Shown piece after piece: positions 11,486-23,535 of a stretch of 64,000 nt of DNA. Position numbers and translations under genes: made by a program. Location of the stretch: assembly GCA_900095095.1 (NCBI GenBank), contig FMBT01000346.1, positions 1 to 64,000 on the forward strand, given 5' to 3'. The notes under the pieces were generated by a model. The model saw nothing but the letters and a program-made list of their open reading frames with translations, did not search any database and was not told where the DNA came from. How positions within the stretch are numbered: the stretch's first letter is position 1; each line of letters begins with the position of its first letter. Source of the stretch: Fragilariopsis cylindrus CCMP1102 (taxonomy: Eukaryota; Bacillariophyta; Bacillariophyceae; Bacillariales; Bacillariaceae).

Positions 11486-11770
11486 TTACTAAGATTGAAA
11501 AAATCCGCTTATGCACGACTTATGTTAAATGGATGGAGGGATGAAATCAAACAACATACTCGTGAGGCTCTTAATAGAAGTAATGGTGGAACTGATAGTA
11601 TCGATGAAATTACTCTTGATGAATTATCCGCAACAATCGTGGACAATAGTGTTGGTTCCGTTCCAGTCTTATCGATTAAAGATGAATTTTCTTTTAAAAT
11701 ACGACAATCTTGCGGTTATAATGATACTGATCAACAACGACAACAACAACAACAACACCAACAACGGTAA
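11156..11770 (+). CDS. ENY2: ENY2/Sus1 homologue (SAGA deubiquitinase module and TREX-2)
   Basis: ENY2/Sus1 is a small helical protein shared by the SAGA histone-deubiquitinating module and the TREX-2 mRNA-export complex. Two exons: 11156-11262 and 11494-11770. Joining AG with A makes an Arg codon and gives LKKSAYARLMLNGWRDEIKQ, matching the conserved L(R/K)xxLxxxGWxDxxK of the family. Then come ITLDELSATIVD and the V-P-x-x-x-K-x-E helix (SVPVLSIKDEFSFKIR). The usual length is about 100 residues; this one is about 127 because of a Gln-rich tail. The intron ends in an ATA/AAT repeat, with a weak pyrimidine tract before the AG. The gene is divergent from the lumen-protein gene, with 266 bp between start codons. 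Confidence 0.82.
11448..11486. repeat. ATA/AAT microsatellite at the ENY2 3' splice site
   Basis: About thirteen trinucleotide units end a few bases before the acceptor AG of the ENY2 intron (11492-11493). Confidence 0.85.
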
Positions 11771-12994
11771 TGTAGTACTAGATACACAGGAAGATCGACG
11801 AAGGAGCGACCAAGTGCCATATTATCTTTCACTATGGGATTTCTTAACCTACCTTCATACATAAACCTATTTCTTCACAGATATCAATCATCAGAATTCA
11901 CATATCAAAAAGTATATACGATACGCTTACATTGTACACACGTTCGATTACATAAATCGTTGTTCGAATTCAATCAGTCAGCATTCCTCATTGATATGAT
12001 TATGCGAACGATGCATCTATACGGTAGCCGGTGTTATCACATTGAAAGAATAAAAAGCGAAGACCTTAAAGTATACCAATAAGAGAACATGTAACACACA
12101 GCTAACGATAGAATTCAAACAAACAACAAAAATGTACAGGTTTCTTCTGTCAAAAGATCAAAAATTAAATTTAAAAAACTACATTACATTATGTGCTTGA
12201 TGAATGTCTGTTATTCATCTTACTAACTACTTTGAGAAATCTTGTCCGGTCAAGTGCTCGACTATACAGTAACTTGTTTACTTTTTAATTATGATATAAT
12301 TATTTTTATCTTTGAAGTTTATTTTTATTTGCTATGGTAATCCATGGACGCGAAGGCGGTATATAGAAAAAGGAATTAGCCACCAAACTAGATTATCACA
12401 AACATAGATAGATTATTTTTGTGGTTAGTTACTTGACTTTATTTGTGCCGCGGCACATATTTACAGCACATTTACAGAACATAGTTAGTTTCTTTTTATT
12501 CAATGACATCATAGGTCTGACTTAAACTTGTACTGTATCATATGAATTGGATGTAAGATCCATATGAATCTTTTCCTCGGTACATACCTCGTGCGCGTCT
12601 CGCGCAATATTAAAAAAATTGCGTGCTAATTAAAAAAAGATACCACTTGAGCACCCTTCCATCACATGCATTCCACATAATCAACACATCATCGTCATCA
12701 TCTCTCTTGATTGCTAACTCATTCATATTTAAATGTTGTGTTTAATTAGCAAGAAGGTACAAGTAGTTGTCCAATCTGACTAGTTAGCTGTACATCGGCA
12801 CAAACTCAAGAATAGAAATTCTGCCGCTGTTAATCATCGGCATTCCCAAACCACAAATTAACATACTTGTTCAGCAAAGGTGAAGAGAGAGAAGCTTTCA
12901 ACAAATTCGTAGCTTCGAAAAAATCGTCGTGGAAGTTGTCGTATTCACCACACTAATTAGATACTTCTTCCCATTTAATCATCAATAATCAATC
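11771..12994. other. Intergenic region without a recognisable gene
   Basis: About 1.2 kb. Short open frames (for example 11834-12082) have no recognisable motif. It should contain the ENY2 3' end and the promoter of the ABC transporter. Confidence 0.5.
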
Positions 12995-15900
12995 ATGAGA
13001 CTACAAAATAGCGGATGTCACAATTTATTATTCTGCCATGGTAGACCGATCGCCGCTACGATGATACTTTATTTTTCTTGGCGGCGATCGGAAACGACGT
13101 CGTTTCACCTTTCGGTAGCACTGCCGATGTGGGAAGGCAACAACAGCGCCCAATACCATCGACGACAAAAACGACGACAACGACTACTACTGTCTCAGCA
13201 GCAGGAACGGCTTCTAAATCAACTCTTTTTCGAAATGGTCCTACTAGTAGCCGCCACTCAATTGCCACACTACAAGCAGTAGCATCAACAGTAACAGCAG
13301 AAGGAACGGAGGAAAAGAAGAATCACAAACCTACTTCCCTATTTCGACGAATCCTTTGGAATGCTAATCCTCTCGCAGGACGGAAAGATGATCGTTGGAA
13401 GGGTGGAGAATCTACAGCAACAATCGCATCTCGTCTCGTTTTCAGTTACGTTTCTCCCCTTCTGGACATAGTTGACGACAATAACAAAAGCAACAAAGAT
13501 AATAACAAAATACTCGGACGTTGACTGAAGAAGACGCTTTCGATTTATCCAAGGGACATCGATCGATGGATAAAGCTGTCGATGCTTTGGCTGAAACATA
13601 CGATCGATCTAGAATCAAGGCTGGACGACGTCTAGAAGAAAAGCGACAAGAACAACAACAGCAACAAAGTAATAACAGAAGTGGTAGCAATAATAATGAA
13701 GTAATAAAAAATTCTCAATCAATGATTTTATTGAAAGCATTGGTACGAGATCAGAAATCTATTCTTGTGTTAACAGGTGTTCAACGGCTCTTAAATACTT
13801 GCATCCAAGCATTTCCGAGTATTCTAGTTGCACGGCTACTAAGATCCATGAGGCAGGGAATGCACAACCCATATCGCAATCTCTTAAGGCTGCAGCTCTT
13901 TTAGTTTCTGTTCTTAGTATCAAAATGATCACAGAAAACCTATTCTTTCACAATGTGGTAAATATGTCGACACAAGTCCGTGGTGCATTGGAAGGATTAA
14001 TCTTCGATAAGTCGTTAAGACTTCCTGAAGGTGGTAGTGGAGTTCAAACAAAACAAAAAAGCGGTGGTACTAAGGCTTCGGATCGGGTGGGGTAAGTAAA
14101 ATGCAACTTATTTATGTATATGTATATAGATGTATTATAACATCAAGGAGGAAAAGTAACTGATATTTTTATGTTTCTAACGTATTCCCCCCTCCTTCGT
14201 GTCTCTGATTTAGGTATTGAATTTGATGCAGAGTGATGCGGCAACAATCGAGGGGGCTGCGATGCAGCTTCATACCTTTTGGGATGGTCCTTTGCAAATT
14301 TCCATATATACTTATCTTCTTTTTCAATATATCGGACCATCGGTTGCTTGGGGCCTTGCCGTACTACTAACCGTCATTCCACTGAATAGTATAACGTTAA
14401 GAATATTGGATCGCTTATCGCAGAAGGAAAACGAGGCCAAAACTGCTCGGACGAAACGAACCAACGAAAGCATCACGCAAATGAAATTGTTGAAGGTGCA
14501 GGGGTGGGAAAAAACATTTGCGAACGACGTCGATGCTCACCGACGTGAGGAACTAAATATTCATCGGATGAGAGGTGTTGTGAGAGCTTTCAATTCTGCT
14601 TTTTCCAATGCAGTCCCATCGTTGGTATTAGTCGTCACGTTGACTGCCTACGCAAAAACAGGCAATCCCATCAAAGCAGTACGATTTTTACCGCGATATC
14701 GCTTTTCAATCAATTGCGCTTCCCACTGTTTTTTTACCCTATGCTTTTAGATTCGTTGGCCAGTGCGAAGATCTCGATGCGTAAGATTGCTTCGTATTTA
14801 ACTTCGGAAGAAATTACTCCATACGTCCAAATTCTATCCCCAAAGGATGATGGCGGGGGTCAAATTGAGATGAAAGATGGTAGTTTTCTTTGGTCTACAT
14901 CGAATCAAATTGAAGATGGGGAAGTTGCACCGCCAAACTCTCCGGCATTATGTGGCGTGAATCTCAAAGTAAATCCTGGAGAAGTTGTAGCGGTAGTGGG
15001 TTCCGTCGCAAGTGGTAAAAGTGCACTCATTAAAAGCCTCCTGGGGGAGTTAACTCCTGTCCCCAGAATCGTTGTTGATAATAAGAATGGTGCTGCTACC
15101 AATTCGTCACAAACCGATGAATTGATGAATCGGCCACAAGTTACTGTGCATGGTAATATTGGATACTGCTCTCAGGAAGCATGGATCCCGAAAGGAACTC
15201 TCAAAGAAGCAATTGTATTTGGGAGAGAATACGACGAAACACGATACCAACAAGCAATCTTCGATGCAGGTTTGGACCAAGATTTGGCAGACGGAACATT
15301 ATTCTCAGAAATAGATGTGGGCGAAAAAGGAGGAAGTTTATCAGGAGGACAGCGTGCTCGAGTGGCATTGGCTCGTGCACTATACGGGGATGAAAATACT
15401 AAAGTGTTCCTTCTCGACGATTGTTTGGCAGCTCTAGATGCGAGAGTTGGATCTCTTGTTTTTGAGCGAGTAACCAAACGAGCGAAAGCCTCCAAGGCAG
15501 CGTTAATTCTAGTCACAAATGACCCATCGTTACCGAGACTTTGTGATCGGGTTATTCTGATGGGGCCGGTAGACAGTCAAAATGGCAGTTTGCCTTCTCA
15601 GGAATCTAGCTGTTCAACAATAATTGACACTGGAACGTACGATCAATTGTTATCTCGGGGACACAAGCTCCAGAGAAACATTGACGATGATACCAAAGAA
15701 CATGATGAGGATGCTTCTCGTATATTGGATCAAACAGAGATTAAACAGAATTACAATCAAACCGATACGATTCGGGTCGTAGGAGGTTACAAGGTGATGA
15801 ATACCGACTGTTCTTGTCATGCCGATCCTGACTTTGACGTTGATGTAAAGAACAATCCGGACTTCATTGCAGAGCATGTTATTCCGCGCGAGATTGATGA

Positions 15901-17983
15901 CATCGATTTGGAAGATACCGAAACAAATTCCAACTCAACTACGTCTACTGTTTCCCATTCTAAGTCACCATCAAGGGCAAATGGTCTACTTTCAATAGAT
16001 GATGGAATGAATACCCAAGCTGTACCCATATCGACATACGTTGGGTACTTAAAAGCTGTTGCTAGTCCGTCTCTGATCATTGGAGCGTTAGCATCATTTC
16101 TAGTTGCCGACGGTGCCAAATTCTTTCAGCAATACACGGTCGCTAAGTGGACAGAATTGGCTGCTGACTCGTCATCATCTATAGCAGCCGCGATGGGAAG
16201 TAAATACTTAAGTAACATCGTTTACGCTGCTGGTGTTCTTTCTGTATTCCTTTGGCTTCGGAGCTTCCTTACGATGCATGTTGGATTACGGGCATCTACT
16301 TTCTATCACAACCGAATGCTTTCTTCTGTGTTTCGTGCTCCAATGTCATTCTTTGATTCAACCCCATCGGGCCAAATTTTGTCACGTTTTGGCAAGGAGC
16401 TAGAGACAGTTGATCGTGCTCTCCCAGAAAGCATTGCGAGCGTTCTTTTCTGTTCTTACAGATCATGAGCTCTGTCTTGGCGTTATCAGGTGCCATATCT
16501 CCTGCTATGATGATACCAATAACATTTGCTGGAGGTATGTATCTACGGATAATGAAACGATTCCGTCCAGCCGCTCGTGATATGAAACGAAATGAGCAGC
16601 GAACAAGATCACCTATCTTCACACACTTCGGTGAGGCACTTCGTGGCACAGAAATTATCCGCTCGATACCAGGGGCTAAACGCACGTGGTCAGGTCGACA
16701 TCGAAAATTAGCAGATGTGAACTTGTCTGTCTTTTCAACCGTCAAAGCACTCGGTAAGTACAGCTTTTTAGATTTAATACACAGTAATCAACGTCACATT
16801 TTTGCCTCTAACACGTAATTCTTTTTCCTCTCCTTCCCGGTTAGACCGTTGGCTATCCATAAACTTGGAGGCAATTGGCAACACCATGGTGTTCGTAACA
16901 TCATTGAGTTGTGTTTTCCTAACAAGGTCTGGCAAGCTTCAATCTGGTGCGGCAGCTTGGGGACTTACGCAATCTCTGGCCATCACTGGATTGATGGCAT
17001 GGGCTGTTAGGAATCTTACCATGCTCGAGTCACACATGATGAGTGTGACACGAGTAAGCGAGTTAACCGATATTGATACTGAGAATGGCAGTAAGGACGA
17101 TACAAAGAAGAAGTCTGCAATCCCCAGGGAAATGGATAAGGCTGGCGATGCACTGAAAGTGAATTTTCCCCCAAAACTGAATTTGAGTCCGTCTCCTGTC
17201 ACAGAAAACGCATTGGTAGCAGATGGTTGGCCATGGCGTGGTGGAATAGAATTCAAAAAAATATCAATGAGGTACAACCCATCATCACCGTTGGTCTTAA
17301 ATCAGGTGACATTATCCGTGCCTCCCGGCAGTACTTTGGGAGTCGTAGGCCGAACAGGTAGTGGAAAGAGCAGTCTGCTTTTATCTCTGTTTCGTATAGT
17401 AGAGATCGAATCAGGAGGAAGTATTGAAATCGATGGCGTCGACGTTCGCTCAGTGTCTATGGAAAGCCTACGTGATAGCATTGCTATCATTCCCCAAGAT
17501 CCAACTCTCTTCGCTGGGACTTTGGCATTCAACCTTGATGCGAAAGGCAAGGCCACACCAGAAGATATGTGGAAGGCATTGGAAGCTGCCTCTCCAGACT
17601 TAGTTCGACAATTCAAGGCTCTTGGTGGACTCGAGACTGAAATCAGTGAAGATGGTGGAAATTTGAGTCAAGGCCAGCGGCAATTAATTTGTTTAGCAAG
17701 GGCTATGCTCAAGAATAGCAAAATCCTAGTTCTCGATGAAGCGACCAGCTCGGTTGATGCACAAACTGATCAACAAGTACAAAATACAATTCGCAAACAA
17801 TTCGTAGAAAAGGGAGTTTCTGTCATAACAGTTGCGCATCGACTGGATACTGTCTTGGGATGCGACAAGATTGCTGTGTTAGGTCAAGGTGAGCTTATTG
17901 AGTATGATTCTCCGTCTAATTACTTAAGATTAGAAATGGCGAATTCCGAAGCCTGGTCGATGCCGACCGAGCAAACAAAATGA
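12995..17983 (+). CDS. ABCC-type full ABC transporter (MRP family), frame interrupted
   Basis: An ATP-driven exporter of organic anions or conjugates with layout TMD1-NBD1-TMD2-NBD2, about 1,590 residues. NBD1 (14860-15680): Walker A GSVASGKSAL, signature LSGGQRAR, and Walker B VFLLDDCLAALDA with Asp in place of the catalytic Glu, a normal ABCC feature that makes site 1 weak. NBD2 (17250-17930): GRTGSGKSSL, LSQGQRQLICLARA, ILVLDEATSSVD and H-loop VAHRLD. TMD1 includes LRLPEGG and the family's VLNLMQSDAATIEGA; TMD2 includes LPESIASV and SIPGAKRTW. Introns are 14092-14213 and 16754-16844. About six one-base breaks occur (near 13076, 13520, 13853, 14091, 14676 and 16455). At 14088-14091 the exon ends with four G where five would keep frame. 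The N-terminal 100 residues are low-complexity and the start is uncertain. The substrate is unknown. Confidence 0.85.
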
Positions 17984-18082
17984 GGGGTAGTAAGCAGACG
18001 ACCAGTAGTAAGCAGACGACTAGAGTATAGTATACCATCAAAATTAAAGATTTACTATTTTTTTCTTCTTCTCAAGTTAGAA

Positions 18083-21000
18083 CTACTTGTAGCCATCTAT
18101 GTTCTTGCAGACCATAGACGATTTCCGCCGGGGCAACCTAGACAGAGATTCCCCCCATCTCTTGACGTCGTCATCATCGTCAGGTGCATGATCAAGCAGC
18201 TGTTTAAGGTAAGAAGCAGACTGTTTTGCTCCTTCTGTATCACCTGAATCTAGTCGCGAGGAAATAGCGGACGATTGGAGCTCGGTTGCAATCTTGACAA
18301 TTTTGCTTGACTCTGGAGCTGACAAGGCAACTTGAGCGTACCTTGTGGCCATGTTCCCCAAGACGCTATTTGACATGGCTTGGCGTTTCAAAAATTCAGT
18401 AAATGCTTTGAATCTGCGTCAAGCGGTGTTCGCAAACATCTATGCAAGTTATAAGCGTGAGGATGGAGCTCATAGAATGCCACCGTATGGTCGGGTGTAT
18501 TCGAATTCATCTTATCGTCTGTTTGGGCCGTCTCCACCATAATATCATTTAATTGATGCATAATTTGGTCCCCACCGGGATGGATGGGACTTACATGGTT
18601 GAGATCAATGATAGTACCTCCGATTTGACTTAATAAGTTACTGTCTTTAGTCAATGTCTGTGGAACTCCGTAGGATTCGCAGTGTATTCAAAATTCATTC
18701 CATTTGATTCAGTGAAAGTTTGCAATGGTATAATTGCACTCTTCACTCCGCCGCAGCAATAGGCTAAATTTAACCCATCACTCTTATATGTTTCAAATAT
18801 CCTGCTTTGAAATGATTCGCATTCAAAGTAGTAGGCAGAAATCTTTCGTCGTCGTAAAACCGTTGTCTCTTCAAACGCTCCATTACGAATGCTATAGCGC
18901 ATGGGACAGTTACGTCTACTCCGATCTCCGGAAATATAACCCACAACTATGGAGCCAGGGTTCATTGCAGTAAAGTCTAGCCAGGTTTGAGAGTTACACA
19001 TGAACATGTCTGATGATCTACATTGATGAATAATTGTATATGATCCTGAACGAGAACCTATCGAGTCGACTAATCCCACAAAGGGCGATATCCCTGTTCC
19101 AGAGGCAATGCAGACCAAATTAACATCCTTCGGTGGAACCAAGAAAAACGTAGCTGGAGAAAACGAGCAATGGACCTTCGTAATTTTTGGGTCACTCATT
19201 GCAGAATACCCATGATGGCGAGCCCCGTCATCTGGTTTCGAGACAAGTAGAAATACTCTATCAAGTTCGACCCCCGACACCGAGTAGACACGGGGAGAGA
19301 CAGGTTCAAGTGATACAATTTTTTCCTTTGGGATCAGGGGTGGATCAGCAAAGATCTGCCCTTTTCTCTTGCTACTCAAATCAAGAGGAGAGTGAACCCA
19401 ACGCGGCTTATTAGACGACTCATCTCGAATTTTTCCTTGCTCAATATATCGAGCAATCAATTCCAGTGGCACCCCCTCACCACCATTTTTTTCGAATCGA
19501 AACCAGCCTAGTGCTTCATACAGCTTATCCCACCCCAACCATTGCCATTATTTTTGTGCAATTTCAGCATGTCTTCTAATTTAAAAAACTCTTGCTCCAT
19601 GCATGCTAACGAATGCAGCCAAGAACTCGTAGGATTGTCACCATTTGGTAGTAATACTTTCACCACATCGCCATATTCATAGAGCAATCCGGAACCAGAT
19701 AAATCCAATGCTACTGTTGTAAAGCCTCCCGATTCACTAGTTGAATATATAATCTTGACCACCTCGCTCATGAGGGGCGGAAGGCGCAGTACCCATCTTT
19801 CATCCGATGCCATCCGCATGTGCTTGAACATCATTGCGGCAAACTTGTGATTATCGACAGCATTTGATGATTCGTTGGCGGCTGTGCCATGGGACAACCA
19901 GAAGTGACATGTTTTGATGATTCATTGCGGGCTGTGACATGGGACAACCAGAGGTGACATGTTTTGATGATTCATCGGCGGGCTGTGACATGGGACAACC
20001 AGAGGTGACATGTTTCGATGACTCATTGGCGGGCTGTGACATAGGACAACCAGAAGCGACATGGTGCTTTTGCCTGGAATCACTCTTTTCATCTTCAGCG
20101 AGGTGATTGGTACCGCTCGTTGACGATTGTACATTGTTGTGATGTATGAATAAAGTTTACGACTATGCGCTTGTAGCATACCTCCTTCACCAGCGTAGCA
20201 TTCGATTAAGTGATTGTATGAAGCCAGTAGATCCTTAGGTCGACCTAGAATATCAAGAATACCTCGAAGTGAAGCAGATTCTGTGAGTTTAGAGAGACAA
20301 CGAATAAATTCTCTTTGTGGTCTCGGGAAAGTTTCATCGACAGCTCCTACCGCCTCTACAAGCCCCCTATCCGTAGCTTGATCCTTTCTCTTATATTGAT
20401 ATCGACCCAGCACCCAATCAAGAAGATGAAAATAAGGAAACTGAGTACCTGTGGTACCCTTCATCGGTTTCGGTTCACCGCCCTTGGTTTTCCGAACGAG
20501 AACCCCATTAGAAAGCGGTTGGGTTTGCTTGATGGAAACGTATTTAGAATTGAAAGTCCTTTTAGCAGGATCGGTAGACATTTGTTGAAATTCTTCTTTA
20601 CATTTTGATAAGCTAAAGGCAACTTTGTAAAGCAAATCGTATAGTCGTTGAATTTCGTAATTGTCCGTGGAGGAGTCACCGTCATCATCTGGCATATTGA
20701 GTTCGGCCTCCACAACATTTCTCATAGCTGATATTATATCCAATATATCAAAGGGCAACGAGGATAGAGCAAAGCCCATACATGCTGGGACTAGTTGATT
20801 TATACGTTCGTGATTGTTACCAAAAGCGGGATACAACATCGTGATATTATCCAAATGGAATTCTATATCTTCCTCTACTCCCAGTACTGCATCATAAGAC
20901 TCTCCGTAGTCAGAGTACCGAAGATTTTCGTCAAGAAATTCTTCTGCCGAATCATGAACTGTACTGCTTCCGGAGCTCTCTAGACTGACAAATGATACTC

Positions 21001-22473
21001 TGCGCTTACTTATGTTGTATCCTCCAGCATCTCCTAAGGAAGATGAATACTTTTGCTCATCGACCATGGATCGAAAGACTTCAGTGAATCGATAAAACAA
21101 GTGCTGAAAGAGAACAAGTGATGTAAAATTATTAGCGACCAAGATAAAAATGAACTATAGGGCGCATTATACTCACGATGCAGTCAATTGTAGTTCTTCT
21201 ATTAGTGTCATCGAACAAATTTTTGTGGAGACATACCTTATCTTTGAGCAAATGATGTTTCTTTACATGCTTAAAAATATTTAATCGTTGGTTGATTGCT
21301 AGAGCAAGTCCTAGACAATCTTTACGGCTTGGTGCGCAATTATTTTCCATAAGTACATCAATTAATTGACTGCCGACGAAGCACCTTTTGTAGATTCGGA
21401 ACCCATATCGTCGATCTTTCACTTTGACGTATTTCATCGCATCAACGAGGGACATTGTTTCTTGCATGGATGTATGCCTATGTGCAACGATGCGGGAACC
21501 AGTATAAGATGATGACAATCGAGCTACGGCCTTCACATTCATCGAGGAGTTTGAATCGGAATTGTTGGGTTTCGAAGTCGTATTATCACTAGAACGTTGA
21601 TTGTTGTTGTCGTCGCCATTTTTAGTCTCAGGACCAAAAATAAAGCTTACGGAACGTTCTTTTCTTCCATCGTTCTCATTGCTTTCATCAATTACATTTT
21701 TACTTAATCGGCGTTTTGACAAAGCCGTAGATTTATTCTTAAGCACACCTCTCTCTCTTCTTGGGATGTTGATGTTGTTTCGTTGTTTTTCCACATCCAA
21801 TTTTCTTGTACCATAAAATGACCAGACAAAGTAGGTTCGATTTGTAGCCGCTTTGCTACCTCAATGAGTGGATCTTCGATCCAGTTAGGTAATCTGCAGT
21901 CTTGGGTCCGTTTGGTGCTGAATTACCGTATAGGTGACTTAATGTTCCTAATAATAAAAATATACGAGCTGCATCTCGATAATCATGATAATCTTCTTCC
22001 AACAAATTAACACACGGTACAGGTTCTTCTTTTACATACAAATGCAACGGCGTATTTCCATATAGCTGCTCTCCTTCGGGTGGAAGATTCTTAACGAGGT
22101 TATAATCAGGTCGTCCGAAATCAGGTCCCTCCTCCATGGCCTCGTAACATTCGATCGGCCAAAAGAATGTTTTACAGTTTTGTAATTTAATTTCCCAAGG
22201 ATAGAATTTCCCCTTTAACGGTCCTCCAAGTCCACCAGGAGCTGTGAAGCCCCATTCACGTGTACAAAAACCGTATGTACCATGACGATGGGTTTGCAAC
22301 ACTGATTGTAGACTACTCTCTATGTCCGCTAAATTGGTAAGAATTTTCTGCAACGGATTAGATCTTTTTCTTCTTCTGCTGCTGCTCTCATTGTGGCGAT
22401 TAGCACCGTCCTTATCCTCATGATCGGTTTTCTTGTCTACTATGTATTCTTTTGAAGAGGCAATTGCGGTCAT
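18083..22473 (-). CDS. IDO-like dioxygenase / DEP / Cys-Pro repeat / FAD-NAD(P)H reductase / cytochrome b5 fusion
   Basis: One locus of about 1,440 residues; exons 22473-21177 and 21103-18083. Its domains in order are as follows. (1) IDO-superfamily N-half (about 22240-21790): ARIFLLLGTLSHLYG, LPNWIEDPLIEVAKRLQIEP. (2) DEP domain (about 21455-21060): GFRIYKRCFVGSQLIDVL and LFYRF, split by the intron. (3) IDO C-half (about 20900-20110): TQFPYFHLLDWVLG, PRPQREFIRCL, and LQAHSRKLYSYI, whose His fits the proximal haem ligand. (4) Four to five 17-residue repeats with SKHVTSGCPMSQPA (20065-19862). (5) CPR-like FAD domain (LSGSGLLYEYGDVV, PRVYSVSG) and NAD(P)H domain (ASGTGISPFVG, YCCGG). (6) Cytochrome b5 (IIDLNHVSPIHPGGD and TPDHTVAF supply two candidate haem His). 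(7) Helical tail. No flavodoxin domain is seen. About eight one-base breaks interrupt it. The Arg expected at the IDO distal site is not evident, so tryptophan oxidation is not proven. Confidence 0.75.
19862..20065 (-). repeat. 51-bp coding minisatellite (Cys-Pro repeats)
   Basis: Four to five near-identical 51-bp units in tandem, each encoding 17 residues with K-H-V-T-S-G-C-P-M, between the IDO-like and reductase domains. One unit is a base shorter than the others (near 19926-19930), which breaks the frame and is probably a miscall. Each unit presents one His and one Cys-Pro pair. Confidence 0.85.
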
Positions 22474-23535
22474 GACAAAATGCGCATGCAGAAATACTTG
22501 AGAAGAAAGTAATGTGGAAGGGGGAAGTTGTCATTACAAAATTACTGTTTGTAATTCCTGGTACTTGTTACGATGCCGCCAATAAACTGTATTAATAGTA
22601 GGTACCAAACACGATCGATTGTTTTGTCGATGTAACACTAGCAGATTTTGTTCAATTTTTCAGAGACTGATGGATGATGACGATGCATTCATTTCTTTTT
22701 TCTTAAAACTCGAGGCTTTGCGCGACTCAATACTACGTATCTACTTAATAAACACATTTAATTATTATTGTTAAGTGTAACTGTTTCGAGTCATCATAGT
22801 AGTCTCATTTTAGATTTTACTTCTACTTTTTGTTTCGATGATTTCGTAGGATCTAAATGAGTATTTTGTACATATGAATATATATAGTATATTTTAGAAA
22901 AATTTTAGCAAGAATGATGAAAGATACAGCATCAATTGATCAAATTAATCGCTCTTAAGTATTATTTCTACATCGACTCTAACTTCACACATTAGATTGG
23001 AGACCCAATTTGTCGGTATTTTCTAAGTTCAGAATGAATGCTATGTTTTGTCATCATTGTTTTATCTTTTACTCTGCCCATTTTACTGTGCTACGAGTAG
23101 TTGTAGGGGGACCTAAGTTAAAGTTGGGTGCTAGATTTTTTATCTTATTGGTTATAGGATTTGGGATTTGTATCTTGTATTATTATCATTTAATACGTTA
23201 TAATACCTTTTGCGATTTCTAGTGCAGATCTCTATGAATGATACGATGATTGGATAATATTTTAGGATTGGTCTATTAAAAAATTTCAATACTCAAATCT
23301 ACGTACAATGCTCAATGTGGATATTCTGGTAGGAAAGATCTGAATCTTATTCTTTTTAGAGTGTACAAAATACGTAGTCCAAAATATTTTTCTCAACCAG
23401 AATATCACTTGATTTTACACCAAAATCTGTAGGAGTATACATTATTAAGAAATATCCGTTATAGTGCAAATGAATTCTTATTCAAATAACGATCTGTAGG
23501 ATGTATACTTGACAATTTCTCAGGTATGATACGGG
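22474..23535. other. Intergenic region without a recognisable gene
   Basis: About 1.06 kb and AT-rich. Upstream region of the leftward fusion gene and of the rightward membrane-protein gene. No coding pattern seen. Confidence 0.5.

Noticed and set aside
12995-13282. Separate small gene in the first frame at the ABC transporter 5' end.
   Set aside because: It overlaps the transporter N-terminus and has no own features; a frame break near 13076 is more likely.
16440-16462. Apparent intron acceptor (TTCTTACAG) in the ABC transporter before the ATCATGAGC segment.
   Set aside because: Reading one frame over across this stretch gives a continuous transmembrane segment, so a one-base deletion fits better than an intron with no donor.
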